From assembly GCA_027487435.1 (NCBI GenBank), contig JAIYDP010000389.1:1-32006 (forward strand): a DNA stretch of 32,006 nt, in the 5' to 3' direction. The position numbers and the translations under genes were made by a program. The notes beneath the pieces are model-generated. The model ran no database searches and was not told where the DNA came from. It saw only the letters and a list, made by a program, of their open reading frames with translations. Below, in pieces: positions 9,097 to 20,100 of the stretch (position 1 is its first letter; the number at the start of each line of letters is the position of its first letter). The DNA is from Verrucomicrobiaceae bacterium. Lineage in GTDB: Bacteria > Verrucomicrobiota > Verrucomicrobiia > Verrucomicrobiales > Akkermansiaceae.

Positions 9097-11208
9097 TTAA
9101 TCTTCGTCAGCTGCACTAGATGAGAGCACAGATGCATAGAATGCGTTTCCAACAACAGGGAGAAGAGCGTCACGAATACTGTAAGGCCGATTTATTCGGA
9201 GCTCTGCAGTACGATGTTTCTTGGCCCACATCCTTGCTCGCAGTATCTCAGACTTCACAACCTTTCCTCTGAATACAAGCTCCCATCGCCGCTCTCTCAG
9301 CTCATCTGATGAATCTGACAGAATTACATTGAACAAATCAGACACAGCAGCAGGAACAATCGTATCAAGGACCTCAGTACATCTTGCTGTGTCTGGGCTA
9401 ATATTTGCCTCGAGAATCCAGACGCCAAGATGCGAGTCGACGAGAAAATCAAATCCAAACCACTCGAAGCAATTTCGTCTACCTTCCACGCTGTCTTGAA
9501 CGCTGTGAAGTGTTTGCACAACGATGCCACGAATACGCATCCACACCTGACTCCAAGACCCTTCGCCAAAATGCTTCTCCAGGTACTCAGAAAAAGTGTC
9601 CGAGCTCCACATGCATCCATTTTCCTCATCTTCTCCCCCGTCATATTTTTCCCCATTCTTCTTTTGAACGCACCTGTTGCAAAGATGCGCAAAAAGATTG
9701 TCAAGATTATCCAGCGTATGCTCTTCGGTGCACAAACGAACGTAACAGTCCTTGTATATCCAGATCGTGAGAGGATTCCAATCAGTGACCAACACCCACA
9801 CCCGCAAATCTAGCTTTCGCTCCTCCACCAACAGCGGATTTTCCACGTATTTCTGCGCTATGACGGATGACTTTCTTGAAGCCGAGTATCGAAGAATGGA
9901 CTGCAGATCATTCATTACTCTGATTCCACGGCCTCGACTGCCATGCCCTGGCTTTAAAATCCACACGTTTCGATTGCCGTCCATGTCCCATTGTGTCACG
10001 TCGCTCTTGATGCGATCGATGATGGATGTAAGATCCAATGGCAGTCCTGAAAGAGAGGATTGTCGAGGGGTACATGAGCGAGGGAACTTCTTGGCTAGGT
10101 CAGGGCGAATCGCACATAGATCGTCAAGATTTAGCAAGCTTTTGTTCAGAAATCGGTTACACGATACGATTGCAGAGGCTACAACAGATGGCGGGTGAGT
10201 CCCTGGATCAGCCCATTCTCTAAATACAACCGATTTCGCTTCGACGAATATGAAATCAGATACAAAGTCTTGGACCTCCCAAGGGTTGTGCAGACAGTAT
10301 GCACGAGGGAAGAAGGATTTGTGATCAACTCGATCGAACCAGTCAAGCGCTTTCAAATTCTTCATGAGACCTACTTTCGCCCCGAGCTCTACAGCGGTAT
10401 TGGGAAAGTGATTCACAATTTGAGCACTCGAAAGAGAGCCGTACGGAATGTCCGAACAGCTGAGCGACCAGAAGAGATCAAAGTGCCGTGACTGCGGCTC
10501 TTTGTTTTCAAAATGACCACGATCCTCGAGCTCCTCTCTGACTTGCTTACATCCATTGTATATGAGAAAAACGAAAGCGTCTTGTTCTTGCTGCTTATGA
10601 GAGAGAAACGATGACATCTGAAGGGCATGTGCTCTCCTTGACAGATCATCCATCACGCGAAACTCCCTCCTCAGTTTCTTTTCCATCTCTTCAGTGCTCG
10701 AAAAATATCCAGAGGTAACATCATCTGTATCAAGACATATTTCGACAGCATCCTTGTTAAGCTGCAAATGGCGTCTGGATGATGCTGAAGGAGCACGTTT
10801 CGGCGACGCACACGCGGCTTCAAAACTTGGTAAGAGAGACTTCGATGCGGTTCTCGGTGGAGATTTTAGAGATGGGAGAACTTGAACAGATTTCGACAAA
10901 GCTTTCTCACTTTTCCATTCTCGTTTTTCAGGAGTTTTTGGCAATCTAGATGGGCTTGGTGACTCCTGAAGGCCTTTCAAAGGCTTCCTGTCATACCTTG
11001 GTGGCGGCTGCAAAAGAAGAGGCTTTATTTCCATCAAGGAAGGATCCGGGGGCCGAGGCTCCAGTCTTCTCAAACTGATTGTCAACATCTCAACGTTCAC
11101 AAACAAATCTAACAACGAGTTTCCCCAGGGTCTTTTCGTTAAACTACAAAGACCCCATGAGGAAGACATTTTTGTCGTTTGTCTTGGCTCTCTGCCTTGT
11201 CTCATCAT
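9097..11208 (-). CDS. TTLL3/8-like tubulin glycylase
   Basis: A single long exon encodes 690-704 aa of a tubulin tyrosine ligase-like enzyme. It would add glycine to glutamates of tubulin, chiefly in axonemes. Family-specific motifs include ALDWFDRVDHKSFFPR, WILKPGHGSRGRGI (nucleotide binding), IAQKYVENPLL, DLRVWVLVTDWNPLTIWIYK, FAHLCNRCVQKK, MWSSDTF and FGFDFLVDSHLGVWILEANISPD (metal and ATP site). These match TTLL3/TTLL8 rather than TTL or TTLL6. The N-terminal 200 residues are Ser/Pro/Lys-rich and poorly conserved, so the start could be ATG 11208, 11169 or 11088; the first two overlap the divergent phosphatase gene. The lack of introns over 2 kb is unusual here. It implies the organism has cilia or related stable microtubules. 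Confidence 0.88.
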   Translation of the reverse strand: MMRQGREPRQTTKMSSSWGLCSLTKRPWGNSLLDLFVNVEMLTISLRRLEPRPPDPSLMEIKPLLLQPPPRYDRKPLKGLQESPSPSRLPKTPEKREWKSEKALSKSVQVLPSLKSPPRTASKSLLPSFEAACASPKRAPSASSRRHLQLNKDAVEICLDTDDVTSGYFSSTEEMEKKLRREFRVMDDLSRRAHALQMSSFLSHKQQEQDAFVFLIYNGCKQVREELEDRGHFENKEPQSRHFDLFWSLSCSDIPYGSLSSAQIVNHFPNTAVELGAKVGLMKNLKALDWFDRVDHKSFFPRAYCLHNPWEVQDFVSDFIFVEAKSVVFREWADPGTHPPSVVASAIVSCNRFLNKSLLNLDDLCAIRPDLAKKFPRSCTPRQSSLSGLPLDLTSIIDRIKSDVTQWDMDGNRNVWILKPGHGSRGRGIRVMNDLQSILRYSASRKSSVIAQKYVENPLLVEERKLDLRVWVLVTDWNPLTIWIYKDCYVRLCTEEHTLDNLDNLFAHLCNRCVQKKNGEKYDGGEDEENGCMWSSDTFSEYLEKHFGEGSWSQVWMRIRGIVVQTLHSVQDSVEGRRNCFEWFGFDFLVDSHLGVWILEANISPDTARCTEVLDTIVPAAVSDLFNVILSDSSDELRERRWELVFRGKVVKSEILRARMWAKKHRTAELRINRPYSIRDALLPVVGNAFYASVLSSSAADED

Positions 11209-12294
11209 TTCCGTTTGATGAGACTCTTGTCGAAGAGGATCCTTCAACTTTACGCTTTCTTGCGTATCCAGTTGATTTTGCTTCGATAACGAAGTAGGAT
11301 CGGGGATCAGGGAGGCTCGCCGAACCCATTATTGCGCTATACCACAACTGCCCAGAAGAAGGTATCTGACGCAATGGCAAAGGTTGTACAAGAAACTGGA
11401 GCTGATTTTGTTCTTGGTCTTGGTGACAATTTTTATGAATTCGGTGTGAAGACAGCTGACGACGTGCGGTTTAAGGATTCGTTCGAGACTATCTATCACC
11501 AATCTGAACTCCAAAATCGCTGGTATATGATTGCTGGAAATCACGATCATTACGGAAATGTCAATGCCGAGCTCGAGTATGCGAAGGTAGTTTTCGATAT
11601 GTTATTCTTGACCTCCCAGACGTCTCCTCGCTGGTACATGCCCAGTCTGTACTACACAGAAACATTGACTATACCAAATACTTCAAAGAAAGCCCAATTT
11701 TTCTTCATAGACACGATCATTCTCGCCGGATTGACTCACGACGGCGAAATGACTCAGCCGCAACGAACACAAGTCGAGTTTGCAATTTGAGAGCTGATAT
11801 TCTTAGACTCACTTGGCGGATCAGCAGCTCCAGTGGTTGGAGCAGAGCCTTGCAAGCAGCAAGGCAGATTGGAAAATCGTCGTCGGCCACTATCCTGTGT
11901 ACTCCGTTGCGGAACACGGGTATTTGTTTTGATGTTGCTCCTTACCCAAAATAGGCCCACAGATTTCCTGATCGAGAATGTGAAGCCTTTGTTGGAGAAG
12001 TACGGCGTGTCTCTCTATGTGTGTGGTCATGACCACTCCCTCCAGCATTTGCAAACAGGGGGCGTTGACTACATTGTTTGCGGTGCTGGCTGCAAGACGG
12101 ATGCGAACCGCCGCCATGGTTCGAAGGTTCCCTCCGGCTCATTGAAGTATGCCTGGGGTCCCGACTCAGGCTCCATCTCTGGAAACCACCACAATGGTGG
12201 TTTTTCGTACTTTGAAATCTCTGGGGAGAGCATCAAGATGACGTTCTACGATCAAGATGGCACTGTCTTGTACAACATGGAGAAGGCGAAGTAA
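11157..12294 (+). CDS. Purple acid phosphatase, tartrate-resistant type, secreted (5 exons)
   Basis: A dinuclear metallo-phosphatase. Exons 11157-11263, 11298-11586, 11620-11772, 11807-11919 and 11955-12294 give 333 aa; introns are 34, 33, 34 and 35 nt. The N-terminus is a clear signal peptide (TFLSFVLALCLVSS), so the enzyme is secreted, lysosomal or vacuolar. Metal-ligand motifs are present in order: GDQGG, GDNFYEFG, GNHDHYG, VVGHYPVYS and GHDHSLQ. The first motif has Gln where most members have Trp (GDWGG); the metal-binding Asp is kept. Length and motif spacing match mammalian ACP5 and low-molecular-weight plant enzymes. The 33-nt intron is in frame without a stop. The start codon lies inside the longest version of the divergent TTLL reading frame. 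Confidence 0.92.
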
Positions 12295-12375
12295 TGCAAA
12301 TTAGTCTCCTTTCGCATCACAAATTTCTCATTTGAGTTAGAATTTACATCTCCGTAATCGAAGTAGTCACAGTTG

Positions 12376-13074
12376 CTAAAATGTTGCCCATGATCCATGC
12401 GAATGCACTTCAACATGACAGACGGCAACCTTTGAGCTCGGTGAGAGGCCAAACGGGTTCCTGACGTCGCCCTTGTCGGTAAGATAAAACGATGAGGGTG
12501 TTCGGACCGACAGAATTACCGTCTCATCCAACACAACGATCCTGCCGATGAAGAATTCTGGGCCCCTAGTGGATAAGTTTAACGTTTAGATACATACTGG
12601 TACTGCTCCCTCACAAACTGGTCACAGTCAACGCTCAAGAACAGTGGTGGGCTTGAAAAGCACAATGCTTTGTAACAATGGTCTCTTCTAACGAAGAGGC
12701 ACATGTCACCAATGTCAGGGCTGTCATGATTGAGATATAGCAGGTAGAAAACAACCTCCGAATAGAGAGATTCGACTTTGCCTTCGATTGCCAAAAGAGC
12801 TCCCCTTGCTCTCGCTCTAACTAATTACATTCAACAGGAAGACATTCCTTGTGCTTCCTCGCGAACCTTCTCCTTTTCTATCCGCAGAGACTCCAGCTCC
12901 ACCTTCATCGTTTCGACTCTCTTTGTGCTCCCAGCCAACTGCTCCACCTGCGTCTCCAACACTCTAATATGATCTTGAACATCCTGATGGATCGACTCTT
13001 CAACATCGACGAACCCGTCTGACTACCTCAGATCACTCACAGCGTACAAAACTGTCGTCTACCACCAGTGCCAT
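12376..13074 (-). CDS. Small coiled-coil protein with ATG11/FIP200-like claw domain, copy 2 (6 exons)
   Basis: Minus-strand exons 13074-13053, 13018-12867, 12820-12756, 12720-12598, 12565-12520 and 12471-12376 (introns 34, 46, 35, 32 and 48 nt) give 167 aa. Residues about 10-75 are a coiled coil (HIRVLETQVEQLAGSTKRVE). The rest follows the order of the C-terminal claw of ATG11 and FIP200/RB1CC1: a SPDIGDMCLFV strand, a PPLFLSVDC segment, PEFFIGRIVVLDE and NPFGLSPSSKVAVCHVEV. In those autophagy scaffolds the claw binds cargo receptors; here the role is inferred. The protein is far shorter than ATG11 (over 1000 aa). The gene directly upstream is a diverged paralogue. Family assignment rests on motif order read by eye. 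Confidence 0.7.
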
Positions 13075-13196
13075 TCTCCAATCGCTTTTGGAACGTTAAC
13101 CAATAAATACAAAATATTTTTGAGTTCGTCTGAGACACACGAAAGAGGATTCGATCGTCTCGTTCGGAGACACAAGTAATGTGCGAAAATGCTCAA

Positions 13197-13923
13197 TCAA
13201 AGTTTACGAACTAACTTGATTTCAATGTTACACAACGTTATTTTAGATTTCGATGGCACGCCAAATGGGTTGTCTCCCTGAGAGAGTAAGGGGAGTACAT
13301 TAAGTCTACCAGAACGTCCGTTTCCATGATTTCAACAACATTGCCAAGGAGAAAGTCTGGAGAGCTGCAAGGTAAGAAAAAAAAAATCGCTCGTCAACCC
13401 GTATGTCCGGAATACGTTCATGGTGCACTCAAGAGATAGAAATACTTGAGAATCTCCCCCTGACGACGTGGAGAAAAATCGATATTGCACTCCAGACTTG
13501 AAAAACAAGGCTAATTGATTGATCTCGGGGCTGCATAATAAGCACTCAAACAAAGGCAGTAGACTTCTTCACACACACTCTATTTTCAGCTGCAGATCTC
13601 CAAAGAGCTTCTCTCTGTTGTAAATTGTCCAACTTTTCGTGGTAACTTGGGGGGCAGACATTTTTGGACGGAAATTTCGAAGGATCGCGTACACAAAGCT
13701 CCTCTTTTAATCTCGAATTCTCTTGAACCAGTTTCGTGATGATCTTGTTCATCTCTGTAATGCGATAATCGTCCTTGCCTGCATCTGGATCTGTCTGAGT
13801 GCCAACTTCGCAGAGAAAAGATTGACAGGATGTTGATTTTGACAACCGTGAAGGTGTAGCCAATGCAGGAGGCGAGGAAAGGACTTCGGCACCATCTGAA
13901 TCTAGAACAACCCAATCGGACAT
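13197..13923 (-). CDS. Small coiled-coil protein with ATG11/FIP200-like claw domain, copy 1 (4 exons)
   Basis: Minus-strand exons 13923-13577, 13530-13399, 13364-13310 and 13277-13197 (introns 46, 34 and 32 nt) give 204 aa. The N-terminus is MSDWVVLDSDGAEV, followed by a Ser/Thr/Pro stretch and a coiled coil (MNKIITKLVQENSRLKEEL). The C-terminal 90 residues show the claw order VPEINQLALFFKSG, VFLSLECTMNVF, SPDFLLGNVVEIMETDV and NPFGVPSKSKITLCNIEI, parallel to the downstream gene 122 bp away. Even the N-termini are alike (WVVLDSDG against LVVDDNG), so the pair arose by tandem duplication. An autophagy role is inferred from the claw alone. Confidence 0.7.
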
Positions 13924-14047
13924 GTACCCACGAAGAAATAACAGCGATATTCCACATAATGATGTGCCAGTGATTTACCGTATTCGGTTGATCAAAACAG
14001 CAACACCACAACCAAGTGAAAACTCATCAGGGTTGCGAACAGGTATC

Positions 14048-15501
14048 CTAATTCTCTCCTAGACACTTGCTGATGAGCAAACGCTTGGGATCCAAACCTA
14101 AACAACCGACAATTGAAGCAAAAGCTGTCGCAAGAATCTCCAATGAAAAGTGCCTATGCCATGAGAAAACGATGAATGCATTGCTACTTTGGGGTGATCC
14201 AATTCCAACGTCCCAACATCGTCTGAAGTCGAACGAAAACAACAGAAATCAATATCACAAGACACATAAATGATGTCCAACGACTGGCCACGCTCTCCTT
14301 ACTAGAAAATCTTGCAATCAGGGGGAATTGAAAAGCACTCACTTACAATACCGCTGGGGGAGGAGGCCCTCCGTTAAACCACCTCTCGCTGGCTTGATAA
14401 GTGAGATAAATAAATAAACAAAATGAAACCATCCCAGAGATCTAAAGACAGCTTCGGGAACTGGCTTGGAGAAGTATGACCAGATAATATGCCACGGAGG
14501 ATAATTCTGGCCAAAAGCGTCTCCTTCACCTCTGACGCGTAAACGCATGGTCACAAAAGGCTGCAGCACCAGCGGTGGAAAAGCTAAGGACTTCGCCGTA
14601 TCTAACCAATTTCCCAGAAAAGAGAGAGGCGGTCTCAGTCCCTGCCTCGCACAATTGCTGAATCGAGGCTGCAGCCTGTAAGGTCAGCACGCAATTAAAG
14701 AAGCGAAAAACTTCATCGGCAGATTTCCTCCCTGGAAAAAACTTCAGCAAAGCTTTGATTGCGCTGGAAAAAGGAAAGTTCCGAGTTATGTCGGTGTTAA
14801 CTTCTCCTGGGTCCACGCAAAAGGAGTAGAGGCGCCGTTCAGAAAATCTTCGATGCAATTCATACGTAAAGAGAAAGTTGCAAAGCTTCGATTGCTTATA
14901 GGCGCTGAAGCCCTCTTTGCCACTTGGATTCAGCACGTCCAACTCCCCTACACGATCACACAAAAGAGAAAAGAAAAACCATGCCGGCACAGCTCCGAAG
15001 ATACATTGACAATCCGCCCATTTGGTGAGCTCAAGAGCAGATCGAGTAGACCCAAGGTCAACCCAAAGTGGCCAAGATGATTGGCCTGGAAATGCTCCTC
15101 TATTACAATAAGCAACATTCAAGATAAATGACCAAAGCCGTCTTTTGTCATAACATGACCCTTCCAGTTCAAAATACCCTGAGAGTTAACAAAAGCAAAA
15201 AGTAGCTAAACAGCATTGTTGACAAGGATGTCTAATGAATCATATTTTGCATGGAAGACTTGAATAAACGATTGAACGCTTGCTCTAGAGCAAAGGTCCA
15301 ATGCAATGCAATCCAGTTTCATGCTGCCTTGTGGTGCAATCTCTTCAATCACTTGCTGGCCGTGAAGGACTGAACGGCAGGCTGACTGTTTAAAGGCATT
15401 GTCCAAACACTACCAATGACAACATTGTGGCCAGATCGAAAGAGACGATCAACAAGAGCCCGGCCAATTCCTCGGTTTCCTCCTGTCACGACAACAATCA
15501 T
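14048..15501 (-). CDS. Short-chain dehydrogenase/reductase with C-terminal membrane extension (9 exons)
   Basis: Exons from 15501-15414 to 14153-14048, with eight introns of 31-36 nt, encode about 396 aa. The Rossmann core resembles retinol-dehydrogenase-like SDRs: TGGNRGIGR at residues 6-14 (cofactor), VVIACRS, LDILVNNAG, TKDGF, ANHLGHFGLT, RIVNVSS and the catalytic YKQSK, then VDPGEVNTDI. After the usual end (FSGKLV) the frame continues about 150 residues through GEPFVTMRLRV, an aromatic hydrophobic segment (LGWFHFVYLFISLI) and a second helix (WTSFMCLVILISVVFV). The link between core and tail depends on a 31-nt intron at 14561-14591; without it the SDR would stop at 14526 and the tail would be a separate small gene. 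Substrate unknown. The start is 50 bp from the divergent COMMD5 start. Confidence 0.8.
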
Positions 15502-15551
15502 TGCACTAAAAAATAAACCCTAATCACTATTTCCTGTGGCTGTTTGAGTCC

Positions 15552-16302
15552 ATGGCAACATCTGGCAATGTCATTCGTCCAAGGGCGGCGACAGTCACTA
15601 CTGCGCGTCGTGGAAGTGTATCAAGTCCGCTTCAAACTAAGGATGGCTTTATTGTTGATTCTTTTCTTGGGGCATCAATCAGTGAACGAGTGAAGAGGAG
15701 TTTGCCACTTGAGAGGATTGAGCTGCCTGTGTTCAAGAAGATCCTCGTTATGGCAGCTGATGTTCTTCGTTGTCGAAAAGCAAGTTGCTCCGAGGATTTA
15801 TTCCGTTTACCGGTTGATTTTGACGTCGGGTCAGATGTGTTGGACGGAGTGGTTCACATGTTGCGTTTGGCAGTGCGTCAGAGAACCTCCGAAGAAACAG
15901 TTAAACAGGATTTGGAATCCATCAAGATTTCGGAACCATTCGTTGCTGCGATATGTGCAGTCCTTGGGGCATGGTATGTCCTTCGAAGATCGATTCTTAT
16001 CACGCAGCCGCTCTGAAATCGAGCACTCGATTCAACACGTTCATCCGTGCACAAGGCGACTTTCGCAGCTTCGATGGCGGGTTGATGTGAACATTTCAAC
16101 CAACTTGCTTTCTCGAGCTCTGAAGCCATCGATCGTTCTTGAGATGACTCTCGATGATGGTACGATATTCGAAATGGAGAGTAGTGTAGCGAAGTTTCAG
16201 GATCTCCGTTACCACGTTGCAAAACTTCTGAAAGAGATCCAAGAAATTGAGAAATCTTCTCTGTACAAGATTGCAGAGAAGACTGCGACTCGATTGTCGT
16301 AG
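15552..16302 (+). CDS. COMM domain-containing protein, COMMD5-like (2 exons)
   Basis: Exons 15552-15973 and 16008-16302, with one 34-nt intron, give 238 aa. The C-terminal COMM domain reads RWRVDVNISTNLLSRALKPS, then a variable strand, then FQDLRYHVAKLLKEIQEIEK, closest to COMMD5. The N-terminal helical half (residues about 40-145) fits the HN domain of the family. COMMD proteins form the ring of the Commander complex, which works with retriever and CCC subunits to recycle endosomal membrane proteins. No other Commander gene is in the window. Confidence 0.88.
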
Positions 16303-16588
16303 CCTCACGAGATGGCTTCTTGCCTGTGAACGCTGGCGCACCTCATTTGTGTAAAGTAATATTGGAAATGTGCAGCTGCAGCGTTCCATCAACGGGGTCC
16401 CGAGCAAGTCATGCCCCTTCCTTTGTGTTTCTGTCCCATGTGCGGAGGAACGTGAAAAGTTCTTGCGACGCGCCAAAAAACTTCGCGCCAAAACTTGAAT
16501 GTTGTCAACTCAGCAGAATTTGTCTCCGCCACAAACAAATGACTTGACCTGAACAGCCGCAGTTCAAGTCCAAAAGCGCGCGCAAACA
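16303..16588. promoter_or_regulatory. Upstream region of H2A.Z with paired E2F-like sites
   Basis: This 286-bp gene-free stretch precedes H2A.Z. It holds two copies of GCGCCAAAA, at 16470-16478 and 16485-16493, 15 bp apart. They match the E2F/DP consensus (TTTSSCGC on the other strand) and lie about 95-120 bp before the start codon. S-phase control of the histone variant by E2F is a reasonable inference. No other motif is evident. Confidence 0.55.
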
Positions 16589-17081
16589 ATGTCTACCGTC
16601 ACAGTGAGAATTTAGCTTGGAGCAATCTGAGCGAGCAGGGAAAGGGCGCCAAAGTAGGCGACAAGAAGAAGAAAGCTCCACAGTCCCGCTCGTTGCGTGC
16701 GGGTCTTCAGGTCTGATGTAATTTGTGATTCTGACGAAGAAGTTTCCAGTCGGACGTATTCACCGCCACTTGAAAGATCGAGTGTCTCGCAATGGGCGCG
16801 TCGGTGCAACCTCTGCTGTGTATCTCGCCGCCATTTGCGAGTACCTCTGTGCTGAAGTCCTCGAGTTGGCGGGCAATGCTTGTCGCGATCTTAAAGTGAA
16901 GCGTATCACTCCTCGCCATCTTCAGCTTGCTATCCGTGGAGACGAAGAACTTGACACTCTGATCAAGGCAACTATTGCTGGAGGCGGTGTTATCCCCCAT
17001 ATTCACAAGTCCCTCATCAGCAAGGGACCCAAAGCAAAGAAACTCAATTTGAAGAAGCCCGATGGTGTTATGGAGGCCTAA
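16589..17081 (+). CDS. Histone H2A.Z (3 exons)
   Basis: Exons 16589-16603, 16639-16710 and 16743-17081, with introns of 35 and 32 nt, encode 141 aa. The histone fold is standard (AGLQFPVGRIHRHLKDR, AEVLELAGNACRDLKVKRIT). H2A.Z-specific features are the loop NGRVGATSAVYLAAI, the acidic patch segment RGDEELDTLIKATIAGGGVI and the docking segment PHIHKSLISK. The N-terminal tail is Lys/Gly-rich. H2A.Z replaces H2A at promoters and other sites. The first exon encodes only five residues. Confidence 0.96.
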
Positions 17082-17186
17082 GTTGGGGGTCTCTCTCCAC
17101 TCTTAATCTTGGAAAATTGAAACTAACGAAGCTTCTCATTGTAATGTTTGTACTCTCTTTAAACACGAATTTCGCAGAGCGTAGAA

Positions 17187-20100
17187 CTACATGGACGAAT
17201 CCGACAATACCTGCCTTACGTAAGCATTTGACTCATCCAAGTATTGTTTGCGAAGGTTTGACACGCGAGCAAACGCATCCGTCGACGACATCGAGTCCAT
17301 CGGTACATCTGAAACAGCAGAGAGAAATTTTCGAAGCATGTCTCTTCCCGCCCCTTCCTCTTCCTTTTCATTATCAAGGGAGTCTTGATGAGCGCTTACA
17401 CTGCATGCTTCAATCCGACGGCGCTTCGTCGGGTTTTCAAAATCCTCTAACTCTTCAGCCATTCGCTTTGCGTCCTGTGTAAGTAAGGTCCTGAACATTT
17501 TGCAAGCAACATCAATGACGCTTTGCGGGAACTTTGCGAGTTCTGCAACATGGATACCAAAGCTCTGGTCGCATGGTCCTTGCTGTACCGTCAAAGTGGA
17601 CAACGTTGAATCTCACATTGACCTTGAACATCATTGTCAATTGCGAATCCATGATTTGAGCAGTGACATGAGAATTTTGAACACACTCATGGTGGCGAGA
17701 GATGTCAGTCAATTCGTGAAAGTGCGTAGCAAATAAAGTCGGTGCCCCTATCTCTTTGATGATGTGCCTTCGTATCAATAAAGTAACCAGGAAACTTACT
17801 CTGATATGGCCCAAGCGAGTCCAAAGCCGTCATAAGTTGATGTCCCTCGCCCGAGCTCGTCAATAATGATGAGTGAGTTTGCAGAGGCACTCTGGTGACA
17901 TGTAAGCAAAACACGGGAGAAAGACTTTGAGGATTGTGGCCGTCTCAAGCATCTCGCTCATGAACGTCGAAATGCCCCTTGTTTGATTGTCGCCAGCACC
18001 GATGCGGGCGAAGATTGCGTTGACCACAGAAATTTTTGCTCCATCCGCAGGGACGAACGAACCAATCTGACAGTCAGAGGTCGTCGCAAAGCTGACATAC
18101 TTGGGCCATGAGGACAGTCACACCAACCTGCCGAATGAAAGTCGATTTTCCTCCCATGTTGGGGCCCGTGATGACATGAAATCGAGAACTCGCTACCTCA
18201 TGACAAAAATAGCGGAAAAGTTACAAGGATTCAGGCAAATATCATTAGCAATAAAGTCCACATCTTCCATGGCCTCCACAACCGCATGGCGATTGCCCAC
18301 AAGCTCAATGACACCTCCCGGGGGCAATATCGTCGGTCTCACATAGGGGATCCTGGCATTTGCAGCAACAAACCCCAAGCTGTTCAGTCAGAGACTGCTA
18401 CCAGCTTTCGACCTCAGGATGGCGTCGAGTTCAGCAATGACTTCTGAGAGCTCCTTCACGACGGGACTGTAGGACGCTGATGAGTGAGGTCATCACTGCA
18501 ATTGTGTACATATGACTTCAATAGCTTTCTCGGCGAGTTCTTGCTGACGGTCCTCATACTCATTGCAAATCCCACGGTACTTCTGACTGAGGCTTCGAAA
18601 CTCAGGGTAGGTGAATCGGACACCGTCTTTCCGAGTCTCCAACGGAGTGTATGGCTTCTTGTCCCTGATCGCTTTCTCGTCTTTCCGCGACACTCTCAAA
18701 TAGAAACCCAAGACGTTGTTTGACTCGAGCTTGACTTTGTCAGCGCCTAGGTGAAGGTTGTCTGCAGTCTGGAGAGGTTAAAAAGAGAGGTCAAGTACGC
18801 TGCTACGTCCTCAGCAGCAGACTGCATGGCACGGTATGTCTTCGTCTTCAAGTCATGGATCCGCTTCAATTCTTCGTCGAGTTTTGAGCTCACGATGAAT
18901 TCGTGGCGCTCGACTGCCTCGATGTCCAGAGTATTCTCGACCAACGCAACAAAGTTTCTGAAGTCTCCTGAAAGGGATTCCAGAGGCTTGACGAACTTTT
19001 CAGACAAGGCATTTCTGGGATCGTCCATCGACTTGATGTTGCCAATGAGAGGATCTAGGGACAGTACGAATTGATACAGACGGAATGCATCCTGATTTGT
19101 TTAGCAACGCTTGCGATGTCCGACTTGAAGGCACGATTTCGCTCTTTTCTCAAACTTAATTGCAATCCTTGCGAGGTCCGGAACATGTCTCAAATTTGAC
19201 TCCTGTCGAATGAAAAGGCTTCATAGAGGCTGAGGAACCATTATGAGCTGACGAGTGGATGTGTCCAATACAAATGCCTCCACGGCATCAAGTCTGGAAT
19301 CTATTTCGTCTGCACTGACCAGTGGCTGCTTCAACCAACGTTGGAGGAGTCGGGAACCCACAGCTGTCTTGCATTTGTTCAATAAGCCATAAAGACAATG
19401 ACTTTTGTGTGCTGCATAGTCAGGGGGGGTGTCAATCATCAAACTATCGCCTGGCTGATGAAAAACATTGAGTGCTCTCAGCGCAGCGTTGTCAAGTTTG
19501 AGATACTTGTTGGGGTTGAACTCAGTGAGGGAGAAAGAGCGGCTGTAGCTGTCATCAGAAAGCAGGTCGAGATATTTAATCAAGGCTCCTGCGGCTGCAA
19601 GGCCGTGTTTTGCTTCAAGAGCATCTGCGTTGTTAGAACCTCTCGAAAGAAGGCGACAAATGGTTCGAGAGTCGTCTTTGATAACCTTCGCCAGGTCGCT
19701 ATCGACAGATGATCCCCCAAACTCCGCTACACCGTTAGCGAATTCAAACACAAACAAACAGCCCTTTCTCTCCGAAATTGCAAGTTCTGAGCGGCTGGCA
19801 AGATCCTTCAGCGCTTCAATGTCCGAACACTCGGCGGGAACTACAATTTCTTTGGCAGAGGCTCTGATGAGAGCAGACTGCCGGATGAGAAACGGGCGCG
19901 TAGCGCAACCTCGAGGTTGAAGAAGTTGTCAGAATCAATGAAATCACAAACGCCGAAACGGCGAGTGGACACGTCGGCAAACGCGAAGCCAACTACTTTT
20001 TCCCCCTTTTCAACGACAACCTTGACGGCAACGACGACTGCATTTTCTTGCATGTCCTGATTTCTGAAGAGCACGTCCTCCATGGCTTCAAGATTCCCAG

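Noticed and set aside
9430..9813. Plus-strand frames opposite the TTLL gene
   Set aside because: They are antisense to the conserved TTL domain and have no family motifs.
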